In this document: positions 37,441-48,568 of the stretch, piece after piece
Layout: each line of letters starts with the position of its first letter
How positions within the stretch are numbered: position 1 is the first letter of the stretch
From: Fasciola hepatica
Lineage: Eukaryota > Platyhelminthes > Trematoda > Plagiorchiida > Fasciolidae
Reading direction: 5' to 3'
Length of the DNA stretch: 64,000 bases
NCBI GenBank assembly: GCA_948099385.1
Contig: CANUEZ040000183.1
Span: 2,914,001-2,978,000, forward strand
Translations under genes and position numbers: made by a program
Notes under the pieces: generated by a model
What the model was told of the DNA's origin: nothing
Databases searched by the model: none
The model's input: only the letters and a program-made list of their open reading frames with translations

Positions 37441-37840
37441 CTAGAGTAACGGAGAAATAGTAGACTGAGCTAGATTAGAGAAAGGTATAGTTGAGATAAG
37501 CAAAATGGGGCTAAATTGGAGCAGAGTAGAGTATAGTAGACTAGAGTAAAATAGAGTAGAGCAGAGTAAAGTAAAGTGGAATGGAGTACAGTGGAGCAGA
37601 GCAGAGTGGAGTGGACTAGAGTACGGTGGGGTACAGCAGAGTGGAGTAGAGTAGAGTGGAGTGGAGTACAGTAGAGTAGAGTAGAGTAAAGTAGAGTACA
37701 GTAGGGTGGAGCAGAGCGGAAGAGAAGAGATGGGAGGGGAATAGAGCACCACAGAGTAGAGTATGGTAGAAAGTCAGGGGAGAGGCAGAGAAGGGTGGAG
37801 TTTAGCAGAGCGGAGCAGTGTAGAGTGGAATAGTTAGGCG
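37441..37840 (+). repeat. Degenerate AGAGT pentanucleotide array, strand-asymmetric
   Basis: A roughly 400-bp tract of AGAGT and its one-base variants (GAGTA, GAGTG, GAGCA), densest at 37517-37700. The plus strand is almost free of C. Its complement gives a spurious Leu-Tyr-Ser frame at 37441-37752. It is degenerate enough to be old. Confidence 0.9.
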
Positions 37841-37849
37841 TAGTGGTTT

Positions 37850-40800
37850 ATGGTGAACTAGGGTTTGTGATAGATCTGAAAGACATAGAATGCAACGGAG
37901 CGATTTCCGCCTAAAGCAGAGAAAAATAATGTTTAGTTGCCAGTTTGCGAAATAATCACTGATTGTAACAACTGGCACCAACTAATATACTGTTCGACAA
38001 TAATCTCCGTTAGTCTCGAACAAATATTCTCCATTATTCACTGAAAATATTGTCCATTTGCATCAGAAAACATTGTTGATATAAAAATGAATCCTTGCAG
38101 AAATATGGAAGGCTCTGTTTATTTGAAGTAAAAAGCTTCTTCAAATTATAGGTTGAACCTAACAAAAAATTCGAATGATTGAATAAAATGGAACAAAACT
38201 GGTAACAATGCAATTCGTGAACAATTGGAAGCATATCAGTGAATCATCAAGGATAGGTTTGCCGTGCATTTTCGACGAAGCTCAGAAATTAAGCCTTTCG
38301 TTGTTTCCCAAAATGTAGACATGCCACACTTTATTAGATCCATTGAGAGCAGTGCACAGTGAGGATCGGTTACCAGTTTAGATACGGTGACGGTCAGAGA
38401 CTTGTAGCCTGTTAGGTTATAATCCAGAAAGGAAAATACCACAAATATAGGGTTATGTACGAAAATGTTTACTGTCTCACAAAGTACGATAAAGGAATGT
38501 ACAGGATCGGATGGACCCGAAATCGGAGTACAGTTGAGTAAACGTGAGCTTCATTTAGCTAGGCGCGATTTCAGGTTGAACCAAGTATCAGAGTTAGTTT
38601 ACGATGTAATTCGTGAGAAAAATACACTTCAGATTGTCCAGTGGCTTGCCTTTTTTCATTACGACAGAATGTGCTTGAACGGCAACCACAATATCTGCAG
38701 CATCATACGGAAAATAACTGATGAAAACCAAAGCAACCGTCGACTACAAAGACCATTTATATTTATCACCATGTTGAATAATTTTGCAAGCCGGATTTGA
38801 ACATTGACGTGGTTTTGAATTGGTGACTAGGGTTGTGCTTTCACGTTTGAAGAACAACTTTCCCACCTTGTCTTCTTGCATGCAAAGGGCAACCTTCTAA
38901 TCAGCTGACCTTTTACCTAGTATGTTACAAATTACTGTACAATACAGAGGTGAATAAGTGACATGTTTCGATTATCGGCTTCGCATTTGATTTACCAAGT
39001 CTTCCCGTTGTCATAAGGATTTTGTGTATTAGATGCAATGAGTACTACGATTGCGATCACATTCTGGGATAGAATCGGCATGATCAGGGGAATATCTGTA
39101 GTGAAACGTCTCAGATGTGATTTACTGACTCAAACCAGATCAAGTACTTTTCTCTTAAAATGTTTGTCCAAATGCCAAACCACATTTATGCACACCCCAA
39201 CAATGTGCTCCATTTTTTTTATTTATCTGACACTCCATGATTACACATTTACATTTTCCTACCGGTCCAACTGAAATTTGAGCTGGAACAAATGTGTTCA
39301 TTGTGATTTATCACTCCAAGTCTATGCAACTTGACCTATCATTACGAAGTCACAGTAGCTCTTTTACGCGAAATATATCCTTTGCAAAAGATTGGAGCAA
39401 GTACAATTACCAGTAATCCTTGTCTATCAACCGGTTATCGGAGTGTTCAGTAATTCTTGTCCGTTTTCCGCCTACCGGAGCCCTACACGATGTACATGAA
39501 CTATATTCTGGTGTCATTGTTCCAAAATACACGCACTGTACGAAAATGCATCACAATATTCCATAGGCAATTTGTGCATCCTATTGCCGGTACATTCTAA
39601 GGAAAAACTGATAAACTAGTGGCGACACAAAAGTGTTAACATAGGAACTTTACCAAACAACTTATACGAAATTGCTTCTTGAACTCACTTTTCTTCGGAA
39701 TATAAGAAAAAGAAAGGCTCTCATGCAATACCTTATAGGTGTCTTCCCATGAGAATAAACGGTTTCCTCATTGTTGCCATCAATACACATGTGGCAGTCC
39801 CATTGTGATAGCAGATAATGAAAAGGTGTATGCTCCCAGCTAATAACACTTACATTCTCTTTGAAAAGCTGAATGTTGTCAAAAAAACGTGACCTCCGGA
39901 CGTGTGAATTTTATAGTGCTTTCTTGCCCACACATGTTTTGCCACAGGAATAACTAATTGCAACAGAGCAAACAACAGGATACAACTAATTGTCATATTT
40001 GGCATAACAATAAAACACATACTCGTGACTTGGTTCCTGGTATGGGCAGAAACTGTTTACGAGGGATACAGGAGGAAAGTGTGCACACACTGTCGTAACT
40101 ATTTCACTCTTTGGAATTACCATCTAAGGCAGCTCGGTATTTCACACGATTTCAAATGACAACACAATTAAATCTTATTATTTTTCTCACTGGCAATGAT
40201 GTTGACGTATTTGACTTTAATCGCAAAGAAGGAATGCATAACTAAGTGAGAGAACGGAACGTGATTGTGGTTGTTTGGGAGAGTGTAACATCTTATTTAC
40301 TAACGAACACTCACCAAAAATATAAAGTGGAATGAAATAGTCTGTGACGCGGAAATCATTAAAAATAATTTTTAGCTAAGGCCGTGCACCAGATCTGGCA
40401 TTTGAGAGGAAATTCAACAAGAAAGCAATGCTCGAAGATTGCGGTTCCCGTTAAAGTAAAGTCAGTCTTCTGGTTCTGCAAATGTATTATATATTGTTAC
40501 TTGACATATTCTTCGAGCACTATGATAAGTCATCCCACCGCACTGCTCAAAAATAGCATACATTTATCTTACCGTTATCGATTTCTCACTTCAACACGAT
40601 CATACAGTCTGCGAAGTATCGGTACATTCCTCCGATGTTTCGAATGTCATACGCAGTTAAAACGAATCAGGACTTTTCACGTACTGCATCTTATTGTAAC
40701 GTTTTTGAATGTGCCAACTGGTGTTTGCGATCTCGTCGTCATTTGTTGTGTCGATATGATAATTTGGTCAAGAAAAATTGGTCTGTTGTGGACAAGGGAT

Positions 40801-41725
40801 TTCCTGAGAAGGAAAACAATAAACCTAAAAAGTTTTGATAACGTGTACCCTATGAATACCGACACTAGGAGTGCGTAGTCACTGCAACGGAGATGTAAAA
40901 TGCCCATCTATGAAGGTGTTCCGCGAACAGTCGGGGCATATAATACGAATCTCGACAAAATGAGGGTCTGTGCAAGCGGTAATCATACATCACGAAGCTA
41001 AATCGTAATGCCAGTTGAGAACTGTGTGTAATGATGAATCCGCATAAATATTGTGGACACGATGGATTCATAAGTCATAGAAATGTCGGCTCACGTTGCT
41101 GTTTTACTCTCCTTATGTTATCGAAAGCGATCTCCCTGATAGAATGATAAATTTTCTATATTCTGTGAATATCAGAAGAATGGGAAAAGCACTTGGTATC
41201 TGAAAGTCTGATAATAGATGCTGCCTGGAAAAGTTGTGAGTTGCATCAGACAAGGCATGGTCTAGTCTCCCGGTTTGTGAATATATAATGTGCAATTTCA
41301 TGAATGTAAACGAACACAAATCACCAAAACAAACTAGAACTATGAGAAAGTTTGTAAAATGTTTGATTGGATTGAGGGTATGCATTGAGTTAGTGAAAAA
41401 ATGAATGGACAAGTCAAACTTCAGAAGTGAACCTGATATATCAAGATAAGCGTCTCTTCAAGATATTGGACATCTCAGATTCGACGCACTAGCCGCAGAC
41501 GAACAGAATGATTTGACCAAATATTCCACCTCAAAACGAGAGTAGTTTTGACTCACATCGAATATGATGAATAATAGACCAATTATATTCGTAGTTGTGG
41601 TTCATCTACTTGCTTGTTTTTCACCTGAATTCATTGCTCGTATTCCTGATTGTTCCCGTTCTTTTTGAGAATTTTCAATTAAAAATGCACGGTGCGTCAA
41701 TACTATACCAGTGTATCTTTTCGAC
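37850..41725. other. No recognised gene; one charged open frame
   Basis: Holds the plus-strand frames at 38465-38800 (listed separately) and 40384-40878 (164 codons, GTG-opened, no motif, Cys/Tyr/Ile-rich, probably chance). Confidence 0.4.
38465..38800 (+). CDS. Open frame of unknown status
   Basis: It begins with a true ATG and runs 111 codons. The middle third (LSKRELHLARRDFRLNQVSE then LVYDVIREKN) is rich in charged residues and looks less like random AT-rich translation than neighbouring frames. No start context, splice border or family motif supports it. It could be an exon, a decayed mobile-element piece, or chance. Confidence 0.15.
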   Translation: MFTVSQSTIKECTGSDGPEIGVQLSKRELHLARRDFRLNQVSELVYDVIREKNTLQIVQWLAFFHYDRMCLNGNHNICSIIRKITDENQSNRRLQRPFIFITMLNNFASRI

Positions 41726-41729
41726 AGAC

Positions 41730-41832
41730 GGTTTAGAACCCGCCCAGATAGTCTGGTGGATGGATATTTGGCTAACAATCGTTCACCCCTAGTTCGACCC
41801 GCGGTGGGGGCTTGATGGTAGTGCACCGCGTA
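41730..41832 (+). mobile_element. SINE 5' portion (tRNA-like head)
   Basis: It starts with CCCAGATAGTCTGGTGGATG (A-box side) and carries AGTTCGACCC at 41791-41800 (a good Pol III B box) followed by GCGGTGGGGGCTTG and GTGCACCGCG. The same order is seen in the copy at 56.3 kb, where it continues into a hammerhead-like tail. Here the tail is lost just after GTGCAC. Head-only truncation suggests later deletion. Confidence 0.55.
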
Positions 41833-41839
41833 TGAATGT

Positions 41840-42195
41840 ACAACCATTTCATATTTTCCAAAAGTGAGATGGGCATTGAACATCTTTAAACGCCTACTAC
41901 TCATACAAATGTGTTTTTATTAAAGAGCCGTCTGAAGGCGCTATATATCGTAGGGCTCATTCGTAGACTTTACAATAATCTCCGTTTTCTGTAACTTTGG
42001 TCATCCTTCCAGAAAATTGTAGGTTCTCAGTAAATCGTTTTGGGAGAGATTTTTTTATCCAAAATGGACAGAGAAATTAAGTGAAAATTCAAAATGCCCC
42101 AAATTTATCAAGCGAATTAGACCAGGGATGAAGTTTTTTCGTTTAGCGTCGCATATCATGCTCATTCAAATAAAATATTTCGTGCGTAAGAATAT
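41840..42195. other. No recognisable feature
   Basis: AT-rich; it may be the upstream part of the dispersed repeat that follows. Confidence 0.3.
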
Positions 42196-42199
42196 TTGA

Positions 42200-42500
42200 A
42201 TGTTTACTGCAGTACGAGTCATTTTAGACGTGCTCTTTTTCACATTTTCCACAATATCATACAGAAACTAATTTGAACGATAACAACAAATTTTAGCTCA
42301 GTTGAATGCACTTCTATCTCAGATGATTCTCATTCACAATGTTCTATTTGTTTCACTATTCTCAGAAAATTAGAAAATGATCAATGTTTTTTTTTCAGAT
42401 AATTTGTATTCCACAAATTCGGGTCATTTGCAGAAGTCTGTCGACCGTTCACAGAGGGTCACATATTGAGACTTGGATTTTCGAGACGAACAAAATAACA
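42200..42500 (+). repeat. Unclassified dispersed repeat, copy 2
   Basis: Sister of 26130-26475 in the same orientation and 16 kb away. The shared anchors are described there. Similarity fades after 42500 on the right and before about 42170 on the left. Confidence 0.6.
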
Positions 42501-42509
42501 TAACTGTAG

Positions 42510-43420
42510 GCACAACCCAGCCAATCTATTTTATTCCAACGTTATAGTTTTCAGCTGACATGTGTTGAAAACTTTAACCAAGACGATTACCATCTTCATA
42601 ACTCTGTATTCATTGACTGGATTAGGAAATCAGATGCTGTTGAATAGTTCGGGAAGTACAAACAACCGGTTTATTCATTGTCCTATATCATTACAATTCT
42701 CTGAGAAAAATATGTCGAATGTACCATGAAACCGAAGTGAACCATACTGATCCGTACACTGAATTCAGTACTCGGTAGCACGTTTAGGAGCATCACCCAG
42801 TGAACTGGTTTAAACAAGTCCAAAATACATTCCATGAATAAATCAATTGCAAGGCTTCGATCAGTGAAAAATCCCGTGAGTGATCGGGACAAATCATTTT
42901 GAATGCTTTTCATGAACATTATTTCTCGACCGGTAAATTTCTTGGAATCCTTAGTGAATAAACTACGGTTATTCATTCCATTTCAGTCAAAATAACTGTC
43001 ATGTCTACCAAAGAACATGAACTGCTCATCGACGCTGGTGTCTACTCAGAAACGAATGTAGGTAAAAGATGTTCTTCAAAGTGATGGCCTTCAATGTGTT
43101 CATAGGTTCCAATAAACTGATATAATTATTTCCAGGAATGTTTGACAAATTACGGTGGCACAACCTGATCGTGTCATAACTGCCACCCTCGCTTGAAAGC
43201 AGGCAGGTCTAGTTTACAAAATTCCAACAGCTGACTCGTGATAACTGAAAATTCTCAAGGTGAACCACATAAATATTTTGGACATATAATTGCCTAAACT
43301 TCAGTGCGTCACGAATTGTGTTTATCCTAACAAATCAGCCACAGTACAGTTTGGACAAAAATGGATCAATCATATTAATATTTATATTGCTAGTTTCTGA
43401 TTTTACATAATATGATCTAT
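42510..43420. other. No recognisable gene
   Basis: Only a 97-codon minus-strand frame at 42683-42976 without motifs. Confidence 0.35.
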
Positions 43421-43424
43421 CATT

Positions 43425-43535
43425 CCCAGTTAGGGACTTGGTGGATGTGCACTGCTGATGGTTCCTAACAAGGATAAAACAGACATACAATGTGTCTATG
43501 GTATTCAACAGTGAGTTCAGCTCTGTGACCACATG
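43425..43535 (+). mobile_element. SINE 3' portion with decayed hammerhead
   Basis: Lacks a recognisable tRNA head. It begins GACTTGGTGGAT then GTGCACTG and CTGATGG (43455-43461), stem II TCC/GGA with loop TAACAA, AAAA at 43476-43479 where GAAA is expected, and CAATGT as the helix I partner. Two core positions are altered (CTGATGA to CTGATGG, GAAA to AAAA). It is clearly the same family as the copies at 29.3 and 56.3 kb. Confidence 0.55.
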
Positions 43536-43539
43536 ATGA

Positions 43540-44780
43540 GTTATTTTATTCCACTCGCCTATTACTGGAAGTGATCAAATAGACAAGCAAACCGCAGCAA
43601 CAAATCTTCTCGAGCATTCAAGTCTTCAATAATAGATGCAGTGGGACAGCTGCCGCATGAGCTACTTACGTAAAGCTCTCGGATTTCGGGATTGATTAGA
43701 GATGGATAGCGCCTATATTCGTAATGACATCTAGATTCATGTTAGAGCTGCTGTAGTTTTCCTCTAAAACCACGGCAACTGTCAGGACCAACTTTTCCTG
43801 AAGTCCTGTTGCGCTCATATTCAATGTGGAAGGCTGAGTGTCAATGTGACAAACACAGTCAATTTCCTGCCATGTTGCCATTGTGGAAAGTCACATTTTC
43901 CAAGAGCTTTTTACTTTTCAACGTGCCTAAATCAACCGTTTGTGTGATGACGGGAGAGATGAACTTGGACTGTGTCCCAGCAGTAGGTTACACCTCATAT
44001 TACTCTCTCACTTTTATATATACCGATGCATGGCCCAAACATTGATCCTGAGAGTGTAAAGTCGCATTGAGTTAATGAATTCCTAGGAGGGTGATGCACA
44101 TGGTGCCGTCCACTGACTGAATAAAGTTTGTGTTGAAGGCAATGGGCAACGGGAGTTCAATTCAATGACATATGATGACAGTAACCAAGCAACCAGATGG
44201 AATAATCAGCTGAATACGTTAAATCAACATTCTTCAACGCAGATCTTGGTGTCCAAATCACGAAGTATTTTAGCGGGGACCTTTACCAGCGTGCTAAATA
44301 ACAGCAGATGATTTGAGTGGGTCCATGTTTCACGTGATAACGGAATCCCAAGGTAAATACAATGCATTCGATGTTCGAGTTGGAGAAGCCTGAGGAAAAC
44401 ATCTCAATAGCTTCCGGACACATCAAAACGGGATGCTGAGAATACCCCTTAACTATTCCAAAAGGGTGCACAAGTGTTTGAACATGTATGACAAGACATT
44501 CGAGGGTTTACATTTGAATTTTTCTGAATATTTCCCTTTGCGTGGCCAACCAATTTTGAGCCAGACTGCATATTTCGAGGATTGAAGGCAGAACTATTCA
44601 TAAATGAGTTGCCTCGCAAAGCAATGCCATCCCGAACGCATTTTTTACTAAGTGGTTCGAACCGACAGGTTTTTGTTGCGGGAATTCCCCTTCTTGGATC
44701 ACAAGTATTCGAGGTTCATGACGCATATACACGCTACTCACGAGTAAGACAAGCGAAGATGTCATCAAAAATACAAATTA
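43540..44780. other. No recognisable gene
   Basis: Unassigned sequence between the SINE and the 3' end of the BEL/Pao element. The plus-strand frame at 44582-44836 has no recognised domain. No BEL LTR is identifiable. Confidence 0.35.
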
Positions 44781-45867
44781 CAAAAAGTAATTTACACTGC
44801 CCCCAGGTCAGCGAACCTCACCAGCCATATTCGTAATTGAAGCGTCACCTTCCAGCAATCACAGTTGTCGTAGATCTCGTCGGTGAATGCCGTTAGCAGT
44901 GCGTACCATGACTTCTCTTGTTCGACCGTCGCGTCCATTGGTGGTGCTTTCCACGATACCTTTACTTGGTGAAACATGGCTTCAGTATCTGCAGCCAGAG
45001 TGTACCGATACTCCCGGAACCTCGGAAGAACCCCACATAGACCTTTGACGAGGTCTGATCCCGTCAGTAGTTGCTTATTCAGGGACGTTTTGTTGCATTC
45101 TGCAGCACAATCGAATACAACTCTAACCTTCGCTTGATCTCCGTGCTTGTACACTCCATGGTGCGCAAGATACAATACATGCGGGCCAGTCAAGTTCCGT
45201 TCTGAGCCGGATACAATCTCAGCGTAGCCTTTCGTAATGTATTCGTTGGCCGTGGCTGCGGATCTTTCTTTAAGGTCATGGTCACTTTCGAATCGCTTCT
45301 TGAGAAACAGCGGTCTCTTCGGTGCAACATCCTTATTATCCGGCAAGCATGGCCCACCAGGCTCCCATGGTAGGGCCATTTCACAGTGGCCGTTGACCCA
45401 ACGCATTGAGGCGGTCATATTACGTAAAGCTGTTTTATCTTCTTCTGACCTACTCCGTTTGATGCAATCTGCCTCCACGAACTCAAAGTTGAACACACGC
45501 TCCAAGCTCATGTCCAATTCAGTGGTCGCGACATGACTAATATTAGCCATCACGTTACTAGGACGTTAGCACGAAGTTGGTCCTAATATTGCCCATCCTA
45601 GAGGTCCTCTCATGCCATAAGGATCATTCGGACTGCCCGTTCGTTGTTGTAGCACCCAATGTGCCTTTGGAACGTCGGCACCAATGAGAATACGGATGTC
45701 GTAGTCATCAATGGCTGGCATCGGAACTTCTTGAAGATGACCCCAACCTTCTGAATCTTGCTTTAGGTTGAGTGGTCTCAGTTTAGACAAGTTTTCTACC
45801 GCCCGTGCTTGGCGGACTTGAAAGACTTCCTGACCTTCTAGCGAAGGTAATGCAAGGAATACAGTGC

Positions 45868-46136
45868 GCGCCTTGGTTACAGTTTGCTCCAGCACGGAGC
45901 CGTCACTCAGATCATCGATACATTTTCTGGCAATCACGTGAGGCCTGCCGAACCGGCGTTCTAGTATGCGTATGGCTTCGTCGTAACCTTCCTGCGGCTT
46001 AAGGACCGTGCACCACCGTATGGCTTCAGCTGGTTCCCCCTCACAAGCCGAAATCAAGTATTCGAGGAGGTAGGCTGGGTCGTTATTGAACCTGGCGACC
46101 GTGAACTGGAAATTTCTCATGAAACCAATGAAATCC
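45868..46136 (-). repeat. Duplicated 269-bp Gag segment, copy in block A
   Basis: Matches 48300-48568 over 269 bp with three mismatches, no gaps and the same orientation (offset 2432). Outside these limits the two sequences differ at once on both sides. Confidence 0.95.
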
Positions 46137-46531
46137 ATGGGATTTCCATCGAATGTGACTGATCGGCGAGCAGGCAGGCTCATACAAGCTTGCAACAACC
46201 CGGCGGTCTCGCTGACGCGGTCGAATTCCCTGGATTTAGCGGGCAGAACACGTATTCCCGGTCCATTCAGTGTAATTTGGTCTTCCTGCCTTATCTTCGA
46301 CCCTGGTAAGGACATGACATAATCGTGAACAATCTTCAGCCTTTCACCGGGAGGTGGCGTAGGTGGCAGTAAAGGCTCAGATCCAAAACAGCAATTATAG
46401 TCGGACAACTCTTTGACGATTTCATCCTTGATTTCACTTATGCGTTTGGCAGCCTCGGCCTCTAGCTCCAATTGCTTAACCTTCAACCTAGCCAGTCGCA
46501 GTTCACGTTGTAGCTTTGCTCTGCAGGTTGA

Positions 46532-46939
46532 GCCATTTGCTGACTGAGCCTTTCTGCGGTTTGCTGAATGAGCGTCCATGCGGTTTGCTGGATGAGCCTC
46601 CTTGCGGTTTACTGAATGAAACACCATGCGGTTTGCTGAATGAGCCTCCATGCGGTTTGCTGAATGAGCCTCCATTCGGTTTGCTGGATGAGCCTCCTTG
46701 CGATTTGCTGAATGAGCATCCATGCGGTTAACTGAATGAAGCACCATGCGGTTTGCTGAATGAGCCTCCATGCGGTTTGCTGAATGAGCTTCCATGCGGT
46801 TTGCTAAATGAGCCTCCATGCGGTTTGCTGAATGAGCCTCCATGCGGTTTGCTGGATTAGCCTCCTTGTGGTTTACTGAATGAAGCACCATGCGGTTTGC
46901 TGAATGAGCCTCCCAGCGATTTGCTGATTGAGCCTCCCA
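46532..46939 (-). repeat. Coding minisatellite, 17 units of 24 bp (Gag N-terminus)
   Basis: Encodes 17 tandem octapeptides of the type MEAHSANR, WEAQSANR, KEAHPANR and MVLHSVNR without any frame break. Variant units recur in a loose higher-order pattern: the MV(L/F)HSVN type appears at units 3, 9 and 14, each followed within two units by a KE-A-PAN type. The length being a multiple of three keeps the frame. No function is known to me for this tract in BEL Gag. Confidence 0.95.
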
Positions 46940-47191
46940 GTAGTGTTTCGGCAAACCAGGCAATTCATCATTAGAAGACTGCATACTGGACGTAATTGAC
47001 TCCATTTCAGACAAATATTTGTTATTGGCTAACTGAGCCTCCCAACGGTTTGCTGAATGAGCCTCCATGCGATTTGCTGACTGAGCCTCGTAGCAGTTTT
47101 TCCGCAAACCAGGGAGTTCATCAAAAGAAGACTGTATACTGGACGCAGTTGACTTCATTCCAGACAAATATTGGTTACTGGCTAACTGTAG
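46886..47191 (-). repeat. Two copies of a 153-bp higher-order repeat
   Basis: The segment reading QYLSGMKST...SSFDELPGL recurs as KYLSEMESI...SSNDELPGL exactly 153 bp (51 codons) further on, each followed by the octapeptide units. The 24-bp array is therefore nested in a larger in-frame duplication. Confidence 0.85.
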
Positions 47192-47427
47192 AAACTATCC
47201 CGATTACTTGAACTTTCAATATAGCAGAAAACGTGGTCTCACTAGCTTTACGCACGATATGGGCTGTACACGGCTACGGGCAGCAGAACAAATTCCAAAT
47301 GTATAACCGTGTTTATCGTAATTTCGTGTGGTAGCCAGGTGAGCAACCAAGGGCAACAGTACAGAAAGTTATCCGAAAAATCGGGACACCGCGGTCATAA
47401 ATGGTCCACTCAGCAAGGAGTCGTCAC

Positions 47428-48568
47428 TTAGCTCATCGTTACACAATTACTATTGATGGTCTTAACCGTCAGGAGCCCTGGCTTCCCACTGAGACCCAAA
47501 TTTGTCAGGAGCGACTGGTCTACGAAAGTTGTGTCCGATTCACTGTCCAGCAATCCATTCACTGTGACCTCCTCTAAAGGACCTCGGAGGCGGACTGGCA
47601 ATATAGCAAGGGAAATTCGACGGCCGGCCGTACTTTCGTCTGCTAATACGTGACCAACCGAACCGGTGTTGTCTGTTGGCAGGTTGTGGTCACGATTAGA
47701 TTCTGGGGTTTTTGGTCGATGTAGCATCGGGCCTACACAGCCCTTCAGGCCACACGGCTTTCGCGAACGGCAGTCTTCAGTTACATGATTAGGCTTTAAG
47801 CATGAAAAACATAAATTCATCTTCTTCACGGCATTATGCCCGTCTATTATCTGTAAGTCTCGAAATTCGCTAGACTGGTCCACGTAGTGGGGATTTCCAC
47901 ATATAGGGCAAACTTTGTTGGGGGTCAGCTTAAGACTGGTGCTAGATGGCTTAGTCTCGGTTGACATGATTGTGGCTACTCGCTCGGTGGAGTATAGAGT
48001 GCTAGCAGGCTTTCGAGAATCTGGTTGTCTAGACGCAGAAATGGCCGGTCGAGATACGTAAATGAGGCTAACCAAGGCAGCATCGCTCTGATCGCTGACA
48101 AAACTCGTTAGTTCATCGAAAGTGGGCTCCCGTCCCGATCTGAAAATGAAGGATGCCCGGTCGAACCATCTGGACTGAACACTGGTGGGCAGTCGCTGCA
48201 CAATAGCGCTCAGCGTCCGGCAGGCATTCAGATCAGCCTGGTAGCCGAGGCTCTTCATCGTGGCCGAACACACCTTCATCTGATCCGCCAATTTTACCAG
48301 CGCCTTGGTATCAGTTTGCTCCAGCACGGAGCCGTCACTCAGATCATCGATACATTTTCTGGCAATCACGTGAGGCCTGCCGAACCGGCGTTCTAGTATG
48401 CGTATGGCTTCGTCGTAACCTTCCTGCGGCTTAAGGACCGTGCACCACCGTATGGCTTCAGCTGGTTCCCCCTCACAAGCCGAAATCAAGTATTCGAGGA
48501 GGTAGGCTGGGTCGTTATTGAACCTGGCGACCGTGGACTGGAAATTTCTCATGAAACCAATGAAATCC
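47428..48568 (-). pseudogene. BEL/Pao Gag middle, zinc knuckle and protease start
   Basis: An open frame of about 380 codons. It begins within the DUF1759-like Gag block (DFIGFMRNFQSTVARF), continues through the rest of Gag (LVKLADQMKVCSATMKSLGY, LPTSVQSRWFDRA), then KVCPICGNPHYV and a canonical CX2CX4HX4C knuckle (CFSCLKPNHVTEDC), then the aspartic protease start NGLLDSESDTTFVDQSLL. It ends at TVKTINSNCVTMS, exactly before the protease segment found in block C. The catalytic triad reads D-S-E instead of D-S/T-G (GAA at 47541-47539, one G-to-A step from Gly). Gag N-terminal coding is missing: the frame is joined to a short 5' leader-like stretch at 48569-48620. Confidence 0.85.
48300..48568 (-). 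repeat. Duplicated 269-bp Gag segment, copy in block B
   Basis: Near-identical partner of 45868-46136. Its upper end is followed on the plus strand by GGTGAGCAACCAAGGGCA (48570-48587), an 18-mer that also occurs at 47338-47355 next to block A. Confidence 0.95.

Larger units (their letters stand above)
44792..47158 (-). pseudogene. BEL/Pao Gag start fused to protease end and RT start
   Basis: The first ATG in frame is at 47158; the frame is open from about 47203. Order: repeat-rich N-terminus; a coiled-coil candidate (LARLKVKQLELEAEAAKRI); a Pro-rich linker; a DUF1759-like Gag block (FIGFMRNFQFTVARFNNDPA, RRFGRPHVIARKCIDDL) ending near codon 430; then an abrupt switch to the protease C-terminal segment (LEGQEVFQVRQARAV, RILIGADVPKAHW, PLGWAILGP). 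A single TAA at 45568-45566 interrupts the frame, which continues into RT (HHGVYKHGD, RVVFDCAAECN, LAADTEAMFHQVKV). The motif A Asp is present (ADTEAMF) but everything after it, including YVDD, is gone. Confidence 0.8.

Noticed and set aside
37441..37752. 103-codon minus-strand frame of Leu-Tyr-Ser-Thr repeats
   Set aside because: It is the complement of the AGAGT pentamer array; stops are absent because of the repeat composition.
40384..40878. 164-codon plus-strand open frame, one of the longest in the window
   Set aside because: GTG start, AT-driven composition, no recognisable domain, and overlapping frames are also open.
46516..46731. Plus-strand frame of repeated Leu-Asn-Glu-Pro-Pro-Cys units
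   Set aside because: Antisense shadow of the Gag octapeptide minisatellite, which is supported by flanking Gag domains on the minus strand.
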